Shown here: piece after piece, positions 1 through 4,772 of the stretch
How the letters are laid out: each line of letters begins with the position of its first letter
How positions within the stretch are numbered: the first letter of the stretch is position 1
DNA from: Methylomonas sp.
GTDB lineage: Bacteria > Pseudomonadota > Gammaproteobacteria > Methylococcales > Methylomonadaceae
Direction of reading: 5' to 3'
Length of the DNA stretch: 7,061 bases
Assembly: GCA_026989715.1 (NCBI GenBank)
Contig: JALSIU010000006.1
Span: 1-7,061 of the forward strand
Program-made: the position numbers and the translations under genes
The notes under the pieces: model-generated
What the model was told of the DNA's origin: nothing
What the model saw: only the letters and a program-made list of their open reading frames with translations
The model's database searches: none

Positions 1-50
1 TTACCTCACTCATTCGATAAAAAATACAAAGCAACTCAGCCCCTAATAAA
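1..50. other. Region downstream of the roadblock gene, no clear feature
   Basis: This short stretch follows the TAG stop of the roadblock gene on the minus strand. I see no GC-rich hairpin followed by a T run, so the operon has no recognisable intrinsic terminator inside the window and may continue to the left. A minus-strand ATG at 11-13 opens only four codons before the edge and has no Shine-Dalgarno sequence, so I do not call it a gene. Confidence 0.5.
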
Positions 51-416
51 CTAACTCAACTGCTCTGCAATACTTTCAGCAGCACGTTTTACATCTAGAA
101 AAATCAGCCCTAACTTTGCATTCGGTTTAGCCAGAACTGTTAAAACGGCTTCCTCTCCAGCATAAGTCATTAATACATAACCACTATCCCCTTTAATCAG
201 TACTTGCTCTAAAGTCCCTCTCGCCAATTCTTGCGCGGTTCTATCTCCTAGCGAAAGCATCGCTGCACTCATCGCACCAACACGGTCTTCATCTAAGTTA
301 GCAGGCAATACCGAAGCCATCATTAAACCATCCGTTGAAATAATACCCGATGCTTCAATATCGGCAGAACTCCCATTTAACTCATTTAATGTTGCACTTA
401 ACATCTCTTCACGCAT
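51..416 (-). CDS. Roadblock/LC7 domain protein (MglB/CvnB-like)
   Basis: This 121-aa protein is a single Roadblock/LC7 domain. Roadblock proteins are small, dimerise, and bind or regulate Ras-like GTPases; MglB acts as the GAP for MglA. Visible family hallmarks are an N-terminal helix (residues 1-14), a first strand pair running into ISTDGLMMAS (26-35), a long central helix around DEDRVGAMSAAMLSLGDRTAQEL (split across 42-64), strands at 71-76 and 79-84 (QVLIKG, GYVLMT), and a last strand-helix with LGLIFLD (102-108). The length fits a one-domain family member. The ATG at 416 is preferred because AAGGAG lies six bases upstream; a second ATG four codons in has no better site. It is the last gene of the minus-strand set, 33 bp after the winged-helix/roadblock-like gene. 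The likely role is partner or regulator of the GTPase encoded at 1096-1635. The domain call is strong; the GAP role is inferred. Confidence 0.9.
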   Translation of the reverse strand: MREEMLSATLNELNGSSADIEASGIISTDGLMMASVLPANLDEDRVGAMSAAMLSLGDRTAQELARGTLEQVLIKGDSGYVLMTYAGEEAVLTVLAKPNAKLGLIFLDVKRAAESIAEQLS

Positions 417-422
417 AAACCT

Positions 423-428
423 CTCCTT
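423..428 (-). promoter_or_regulatory. Shine-Dalgarno AAGGAG of the roadblock gene
   Basis: Read on the minus strand this is AAGGAG, six bases before the ATG at 416. It fixes the start of the roadblock protein and suggests strong translation of the last gene in the set. Confidence 0.75.
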
Positions 429-449
429 ACATAAACTAATTAATTAATT

Positions 450-1091
450 TCACTTATTTTTGGCATAGCGAACACTTAGCATCCATATTAAACTAATGAA
501 TTCACTCTGATTAAAATGAGGAATACCCGATATAGCAATAATAAAGCGCGTATTCCCTATAAATAAAGGCCAAAACCCCAATTGACTATTTCCTGCTGCA
601 TTCACAATAGCCCAAGCATGACTATTTAAACCTAGGTTCTTCATTAATAATCCGGACCTACGCATATGAATAACTGAAATCTCAGCACTTAATGCAGACA
701 CTTCTTCAGCAACCTCATGTGGGTAACCATTACACGCGAGATAAAACCCCTGATCATCGGCCAATACAACCTTACCATCTTCCGAAATATTACTTAAAAG
801 TTCAGGTAATATATCTTCCAATGCAACTTCAGGCACTACTTTAGGATTCTTTATACCTTGCACCCAGCCTAACTGCTGACATTTTTGCAATAAGGATATA
901 CATTTATCAGCCTCCTCGGTTAACATTAAATGCTGTAACATTTCTAATGATAATTTAGGGGTCTCGGTTTGTTCTAAAACGGCACGCAAAAACTTTCTGG
1001 CAGGATCTTCTGTTTGTGAAGAGACAGCATAGTAGCAACCGGCAGGTGTTAAGTAGATATATAAATCATCTGCCAATATGGCATTGCTCAT
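450..1091 (-). CDS. Winged-helix plus divergent roadblock-like protein
   Basis: I do not recognise a named family for this 213-aa protein. Residues about 28-80 look like a helical winged-helix unit: ARKFLRAVLE (31-40), LSLEMLQHLM (47-56), a third helix ISLLQKCQQLGW (65-76), then a strand. Residues about 92-207 resemble a divergent roadblock domain: a helix with ILPELL (94-99), a strand-turn-strand VVLADDQGFYLAC (108-120), a long helix VAEEVSALSAEI (127-138), then strands around WAIVNA (160-165), LFIGN and FIIAISG (183-189), and a closing helix. The start is placed at the ATG at 1091 because GAGGAG lies seven bases upstream; an ATG five codons earlier has no such signal. The gene begins four bases after the GTPase stop, so translation is probably coupled to it. 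In Streptomyces conservons a winged-helix DUF742 protein sits between roadblock and GTPase genes, which is a suggestive parallel. A second GTPase-binding subunit is the likely role, by inference. Confidence 0.75.
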   Translation of the reverse strand: MSNAILADDLYIYLTPAGCYYAVSSQTEDPARKFLRAVLEQTETPKLSLEMLQHLMLTEEADKCISLLQKCQQLGWVQGIKNPKVVPEVALEDILPELLSNISEDGKVVLADDQGFYLACNGYPHEVAEEVSALSAEISVIHMRRSGLLMKNLGLNSHAWAIVNAAGNSQLGFWPLFIGNTRFIIAISGIPHFNQSEFISLIWMLSVRYAKNK

Positions 1092-1095
1092 TTGA

Positions 1096-1635
1096 TTACT
1101 CCTCATCTAAGCCAGGATCCAGAGAAAACATTAATGCTTGCACTAAAATTGAAACATCATTTTTTTCACGCGCATCAACTGAAAAGACAGGAATTTTAAG
1201 TCCAAGTGATTGTAAGTTTTGATGGTACTCTTCAATGCTCGGGTTAGCACTCACATCCATTTGGGTCACACCAATTGCCACCCCTGTTTTTGCAATAAAG
1301 CCATCAAATGAATTTAGAAAAAACTTCATATCCAAAAAAGGGTCGGCACGCGAATTATCTAATAATAAAATCAAACCGATTCCACCTGTGGTTAAAATAT
1401 CCCACATAAAATCAAATCGTTCCTGCCCAGGGGTTCCATAAAGATGAATCTTCTCACCATCATTCAAATTCATAATACCATAATCCATGGCAACCGTTGT
1501 TCCTTCCTTCCTTTGCTTAGTCATATCACTCGCAACGGCATCGGTATTGATCAACGGCACATCACTAATGGAACTAATGGCAGTTGTTTTACCCGCACCA
1601 ACAGGTCCTGTAAAAATTATTTTATATTGACTCAT
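1096..1635 (-). CDS. Ras-like small GTPase (MglA/CvnD type)
   Basis: This 179-aa protein is a complete single-domain small GTPase. G1/Walker A is GPVGAGKTT (residues 10-18), with K16 and T17 for phosphate and magnesium. The switch I region is around EGTTVAMDYG (44-53), with T46 or T47 as the G2 threonine. G3 reads LYGTPGQERF (65-74), so the usual Asp of DxxG is Gly67, while the PGQ of switch II is kept. G4 is TQMD (124-127) in place of NKxD, and G5 is SVDAR (152-156). A missing G3 Asp is also seen in MglA-like bacterial GTPases, and non-canonical G4 motifs occur in the CvnD/COG2229-like group, so these changes need not mean loss of activity. There is no signal peptide or lipid-anchor motif; it should be cytosolic. 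The ATG at 1635 has only a weak GGTAA upstream. The gene precedes two roadblock-type genes, the typical partners that control nucleotide state, and is probably the switch of the system. Confidence 0.9.
   Translation of the reverse strand: MSQYKIIFTGPVGAGKTTAISSISDVPLINTDAVASDMTKQRKEGTTVAMDYGIMNLNDGEKIHLYGTPGQERFDFMWDILTTGGIGLILLLDNSRADPFLDMKFFLNSFDGFIAKTGVAIGVTQMDVSANPSIEEYHQNLQSLGLKIPVFSVDAREKNDVSILVQALMFSLDPGLDEE
1099..1104 (-). promoter_or_regulatory. Shine-Dalgarno GAGGAG that decides the start at 1091
   Basis: Read on the minus strand, the last two Glu codons of the GTPase gene form GAGGAG, followed by the TAA stop and, seven bases after the motif, the ATG at 1091. The signal lies inside the upstream coding region, so it favours translational coupling and the shorter 213-aa product over the 218-aa reading from 1106. 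Confidence 0.7.
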
Positions 1636-1710
1636 TTATATATTACCGAAAATAAAACTAAACATCAGGAAAGCAAAAAATGTTGGCTTGAGAGACTACC
1701 CTATACATAC
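1636..1710. other. 75-bp gap between scaffold and GTPase genes
   Basis: This is the only sizeable gap inside the minus-strand gene set. It is AT-rich, with a T-run on the minus strand at 1674-1681, but I see no stable hairpin before it and no convincing -35/-10 pair. The GTPase gene could therefore be read through from upstream, or have a weak promoter of its own that I cannot define by eye. Confidence 0.4.
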
Positions 1711-3594
1711 TTATCCTCTGAGTTTATTTAAAATACGTTTTAACAAACCTTTTTTCTGTGCTTTTTTCTTAACGGGCTTAACTGGTTTTGCCATTTCATC
1801 TATTTTATCCTGACTATTTATTTGCTCTAAAATACCAATCGTATAAGCCGCACTGACAAAGATAAATACGTATTGAGGCTTGATTTTTAACACTTGCACA
1901 ATATCCGGAATCGTTCGAGGCTCTGTCATCAATAGTGCCGCTATTCTCATTGCATGAGGCGTAATAACAAGGCGGGTAAAATTGGGCCATTGCTTCAAAT
2001 AGACAGGATGCTTTAAGTCTAATGCAGCGATATAACGCCCTTTAGATGTCCAACAAGCTAATTTCCATAAAAAAGTATTCAAATCCTGAAATTTTTCCAA
2101 ATCTGTTGCAATAGATTCATGCGCAATATTAACAGGTGCAATCGACATAATTTTTGTTGTCGAAATAGGCATGGAAGCCACATTCACACCTGCAAACGCA
2201 CGCAATTGCTTATCATCAGCATCCAGTAATATTTCATGGCTACGAGGCAAAAATATCAATGGCTTCCATGCAGAACTAAGTTTTACTGCAATCGTTTTCT
2301 CGTACGCAATTTTTACTGTCGATTGCACATAGCCTTGATAATAATGCTTCGGATTATAATTTGCAGATACCCACTGCTTAGGATCATTAAAATCAACACC
2401 TTCTACCAAGCCAATAAAGCCGGAAAAACCTTGCTCATTAATTTGCATCGCCGCTTGGTGTTTCGCTACTTTCTTTTGCTCTACCGATTGAACATAAACT
2501 TTTGTCTCTGCCGCTAACTCAGTAACTTCATGCAACGACTCCTTTTTTGCTTCCGCAGCAACAAGAGTATCTGCTATTTGCTTTTGCACTATTTTATGCT
2601 TAGCAACATTTTTAGTACTGGGCTTAGGTTTTTTATCTAGGGCGGGTTCGGTTTGACGAGTGAATGACTTTTCAATATTTGATTGTTCTTGTTTGCGCAA
2701 ATTACCCACTGCCGTACTCGTTACCGACTCTACCGGCAGTGGTTTTTTTAAACCAAAAACAAAATCAGAGTGACTCGGCGCAGTAACCAGTTTAGATTCA
2801 GTTTCCGACTCTACATCAATTGCGCTTGTTTTTTGATTATCGCTATTAAACTTACTAGGGACTGCCTTTTGCAAAGCGGCCAACATTCCATCAACTTTTA
2901 CAGGACTATTGACATAAATAGTTCCCTCAATATTTAACTTTTCCTGTGAAATAATGATGATGGGTCTGGCTGGCTTACGTGCTAAACAATGCTCCAAACT
3001 TGTTTTTGCACCCATTAAATCCGCATCAAGAATATCTACTTCCGCTTCATGCTCAGTAACAATCTGCACAACATCCTGCAATTTATTATGCAAGAAATTA
3101 GTCAAAGCACGATACGTTTGCTCATCCATACCGTATAATGCTACTTTTAAGCCATTATCACTTACAGCAACAGCAGTATCGGCTCTTAAGTCTGGTTTGA
3201 GCAAACTTTGCGCTTTGGTCGCCATATTATCATGATGGCTCTTAATTTTAGCGACCTTTTTCTGCTGAGCCAATACAAGACGTGCCGCTTGAAAAGCCGC
3301 TATCATATTTTCTACTTTTGCAGGTTTCTGCATAAAAATAGTATTTTCAATATCGGTTGGCTGTAATGATAAAACAATGATAGGCCGCAAGGGGACACGA
3401 GATAAACAGTGCTCTAAACTAGCTTGAGCCCCCATCAGGTCAATATCAATCATATCAATATCGGCCTCTTGCTCACTCACAACTTGTGCAATACCTTTAC
3501 AAGTTGTCTGTAAAAACATCATCATGGTTTTACGAGAACGGCCATCCATTGCATGTAAGGCAACGGTCAAAGATTTACTGGGTTTACTTTTCAT
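1711..3594 (-). CDS. Tandem receiver-like scaffold protein with C-terminal winged-helix-like region
   Basis: This 627-aa protein is not a named family I recognise. Residues 8-105 and 148-245 are a gapless tandem duplication, each with the layout of a response-regulator receiver: a first strand VAL ending near an Asp (D17, D157), a third strand with Asp at D50/D190 followed by DLMGA, a fourth strand PII ending near Ser (S76, S216), and a fifth strand with KP (90-91) in copy A but SP (230-231) in copy B. Residues about 246-385 are a Lys/Ser/Pro/Glu-rich linker, probably disordered. Residues 388-490 look beta-rich; 500-592 are helical and winged-helix-like (FLWKLACWTSKGR at 508-520, MRIAALL at 549-555). 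The tail 603-627 is strongly basic with a possible amphipathic helix. No signal peptide or membrane span is visible. The ATG at 3594 overlaps the upstream gene by 11 bp; an in-frame TTG at 3606 with AAAGG upstream is an alternative start (631 aa). A signalling or polarity scaffold for the GTPase is inferred, recalling receiver-linker proteins such as RomR. Confidence 0.75.
   Translation of the reverse strand: MKSKPSKSLTVALHAMDGRSRKTMMMFLQTTCKGIAQVVSEQEADIDMIDIDLMGAQASLEHCLSRVPLRPIIVLSLQPTDIENTIFMQKPAKVENMIAAFQAARLVLAQQKKVAKIKSHHDNMATKAQSLLKPDLRADTAVAVSDNGLKVALYGMDEQTYRALTNFLHNKLQDVVQIVTEHEAEVDILDADLMGAKTSLEHCLARKPARPIIIISQEKLNIEGTIYVNSPVKVDGMLAALQKAVPSKFNSDNQKTSAIDVESETESKLVTAPSHSDFVFGLKKPLPVESVTSTAVGNLRKQEQSNIEKSFTRQTEPALDKKPKPSTKNVAKHKIVQKQIADTLVAAEAKKESLHEVTELAAETKVYVQSVEQKKVAKHQAAMQINEQGFSGFIGLVEGVDFNDPKQWVSANYNPKHYYQGYVQSTVKIAYEKTIAVKLSSAWKPLIFLPRSHEILLDADDKQLRAFAGVNVASMPISTTKIMSIAPVNIAHESIATDLEKFQDLNTFLWKLACWTSKGRYIAALDLKHPVYLKQWPNFTRLVITPHAMRIAALLMTEPRTIPDIVQVLKIKPQYVFIFVSAAYTIGILEQINSQDKIDEMAKPVKPVKKKAQKKGLLKRILNKLRG
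2860..3153 (-). repeat. Receiver-like repeat, copy B (residues 148-245)
   Basis: This is the second copy of the internal protein duplication. It aligns with copy A at a constant offset of 140 residues with no gap, at about 45 identical of 96 positions by hand count. The strongest conserved block is DLMGA followed by SLEHCL (192-196 and 199-204). The Lys expected in the fifth strand of a receiver is Ser230 here, while D157, D190 and S216 are kept. Confidence 0.8.
3280..3573 (-). repeat. Receiver-like repeat, copy A (residues 8-105)
   Basis: This is the first copy of the duplication. It keeps more of the receiver pattern than copy B: D17 near the end of strand 1, D50 at the position of the phosphoacceptor, S76 at the end of strand 4 and K90-P91 after strand 5. 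Strand 1 has a single Asp rather than the usual acidic pair, so phosphorylation is uncertain. Confidence 0.8.
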
Positions 3595-4297
3595 TCTTTT
3601 TATCAAAATAAGCCTTTAAATCATTCCATTGATCTTTCATGGGGTGATGTATCTCATCTAAAGCCAGATACAGCTTATCAAAGCCATCATTGTTATTTGT
3701 CAACCGATATAACTCAAGTAAGTCGTTATGTATATCGGCTCGTTCAGGGGTTGATAATACAGCCTCTTCCAAAACTTTTTGTGCTTGCTCCAATTGGCTG
3801 TACTCAATAAAGTCTCGAGCAATTTGTAAAGGATCATGAACCAACCCTGTATGAGCACCATCAGACTGTATGACCATTGCTAAATCATTCATAACGCCAG
3901 ATGTTAACACACTATAGGGGTTACCCTTCACTAGCCGATAATCATTAATGCCGACCTGCAAATTCTGTCGAGAGTCCGCCGATAATTTATTGCTTACACC
4001 AGACAATACCCTTTTTTTGATAGCAATACCTGCATCTTTCAATGCCACAAAAAAATCTGCTAAAGCAGCATACAGTAACACTTCTTCTTGATGTTCATAG
4101 CACAACATAATACGTTGCATATGCGCCATTAAATCTTTTGGCTTTCTACGAATAAAAAACACCAAAAACTGCAAAGAAGCTGTACTCGCATCCTCAAAAT
4201 GAAGTTGTGAATTATTTTGCACTAAAAAAACGGGCTCATTAACCTGATATTGCTGAGTTGTCTCATCACATATCACTAATGGGTAACTTTTATGCAT
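3584..4297 (-). CDS. TPR protein with FimV-like C-terminus
   Basis: This 237-aa protein is the first gene of the minus-strand set. Residues about 1-50 look like beta strands (PLVICDE at 6-12, PVFLVQN at 22-28). Residues 53-95 form helices, and 150-215 form TPR-like helical hairpins: DPLQIARDFIEY (155-166), LEQAQKVLEEAVL (169-181), then ADIHNDLLELYRLTNN (187-202) and FDKLYLALDEI (206-216). The pattern of an IARxF/Y helix, an A..VLEEA helix and an LLELY helix resembles the C-terminal TPR region of FimV-type proteins, which act in type IV pilus assembly and polar signalling; the large LysM and membrane parts of FimV are absent. There is no signal peptide, so it is probably cytosolic. The ATG at 4297 is the first start available and has only a weak AGAGA upstream. 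Its 3' end overlaps the scaffold gene by 11 bp, which points to coupled expression and perhaps a shared complex. The TPR call is fairly firm; the FimV link is tentative. Confidence 0.75.
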   Translation of the reverse strand: MHKSYPLVICDETTQQYQVNEPVFLVQNNSQLHFEDASTASLQFLVFFIRRKPKDLMAHMQRIMLCYEHQEEVLLYAALADFFVALKDAGIAIKKRVLSGVSNKLSADSRQNLQVGINDYRLVKGNPYSVLTSGVMNDLAMVIQSDGAHTGLVHDPLQIARDFIEYSQLEQAQKVLEEAVLSTPERADIHNDLLELYRLTNNNDGFDKLYLALDEIHHPMKDQWNDLKAYFDKKNEK

Positions 4298-4319
4298 TTA
4301 TTTTCTCTGAACTCGCTAT

Positions 4320-4348
4320 ATTATACAAAAGTCTAGCTTAAGCTCTAT
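4320..4348 (-). promoter_or_regulatory. Probable promoter of the GTPase/roadblock operon
   Basis: On the minus strand 4325-4320 reads TATAAT, a perfect sigma70-type -10 box, about 22 bases before the ATG at 4297. The expected -35 position (about 4343-4348) reads ATAGAG, a poor match to TTGACA. Transcription may therefore depend on an activator or an alternative upstream element. The predicted 5' leader is very short. Confidence 0.5.
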
Positions 4349-4358
4349 ATAAAGCTAG
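4333..4358. repeat. Inverted repeat upstream of the operon -10 box
   Basis: The arms CTAGCTT (4333-4339) and AAGCTAG (4352-4358) are exact reverse complements, separated by 12 bases. A 10-bp palindrome AGCTTAAGCT (4335-4344) overlaps the first arm. The site covers the spacer and -35 region of the predicted operon promoter, which fits an operator for a dimeric regulator. AT-rich DNA gives short palindromes by chance, so confidence is low. Confidence 0.35.
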
Positions 4359-4437
4359 CTAAATTTATTAAAAGACACAGCGTAAATTACATACCTATAA
4401 AAAGTTATTTCATAACTTTATGCTGACTCCATTTTAA

Positions 4438-4599
4438 TTAAGGACTGAAGATGAAATAAAACATCAACAACCCTCAGTCAATAACCTTATTATATATAAT
4501 GAAACACAAATAGCCTACTTATCTGAAACGGCGCATACTGATACCAAAGTTAAACCGCTCAAAAAAGCACTATTTGCAACCTTGCCTTACAAGGTGTAA
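4438..4599 (+). other. Stop-free stretch, possible gene remnant
   Basis: The plus-strand frame from 4438 stays open for 53 codons to a TAA at 4597-4599. It has no usable start inside; an in-frame ATG at 4420 is cut off by a TAA at 4435-4437 after five codons. The peptide contains IAYLSETAHTDTKVKPL, which looks plausible as protein but matches nothing I recognise. It may be a decayed gene end or chance, since a stretch of this length is not very rare in AT-rich DNA. Confidence 0.2.
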
Positions 4600-4659
4600 T
4601 CAATATAAAATCTAAAGCATCTCCGTATGTTAAATGTTAACTATTACATCGTTATGTTA

Positions 4660-4688
4660 TTGTAAATTTATGAGCTATGGAATATGGT
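4660..4688 (+). promoter_or_regulatory. Candidate promoter for the VanZ-like gene
   Basis: TTGTAA (4660-4665) and TATGGT (4683-4688) are separated by 17 bases, a fair but imperfect sigma70 pair. It would give a leader of roughly 80 bases before the ATG at 4773. Other AT-rich hexamers nearby could serve equally well. Confidence 0.3.
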
Positions 4689-4772
4689 CGAATACAAAAC
4701 AGGCGTGACACTGTAACTTGAGTGCTCCCTCATTCGTCTCAAACCTAAACTACTCCCCATTATTACACTTCT

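Larger units (their letters stand above)
4298..4772. other. 475-bp divergent intergenic region
   Basis: This AT-rich region separates the minus-strand operon from the plus-strand VanZ-like gene and should carry promoters for both. It holds a TATAAT box for the operon, an inverted repeat at 4333-4358, a candidate plus-strand promoter at 4660-4688, and a 53-codon stop-free stretch without a good start at 4438-4599. A small hairpin (ACCTTG/CAAGGT, 4579-4595) has no adjoining T run and is not a terminator. No tRNA, riboswitch or complete gene is visible. Confidence 0.6.

Noticed and set aside
1..13. Start of a further minus-strand gene at the left edge
   Set aside because: Only four codons are visible and no ribosome binding site precedes the ATG, so it cannot be supported.
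438..449. TTAATTAATTA-type palindrome between the last two minus-strand genes
   Set aside because: It is pure AT and consistent with the base composition of a short intergenic gap; no terminator or promoter pattern goes with it.
1092..1106. Earlier ATG at 1106 as the start of the winged-helix/roadblock-like protein
   Set aside because: It has no Shine-Dalgarno sequence, while the ATG at 1091 has GAGGAG at ideal spacing.
1016..1222. Plus-strand open frame of 68 codons
   Set aside because: It lies antisense to the GTPase and the winged-helix/roadblock-like gene, with no Shine-Dalgarno sequence and no recognisable domain.
2236..2517. Plus-strand open frame of 93 codons, and a similar one at 2954-3235
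   Set aside because: Both are antisense to the scaffold gene, have biased compositions typical of shadow frames, and the second runs through a receiver-like repeat.
4579..4595. Hairpin ACCTTG/CAAGGT as a terminator
   Set aside because: The stem is only six base pairs and no T run follows directly on either strand; no gene ends into it.
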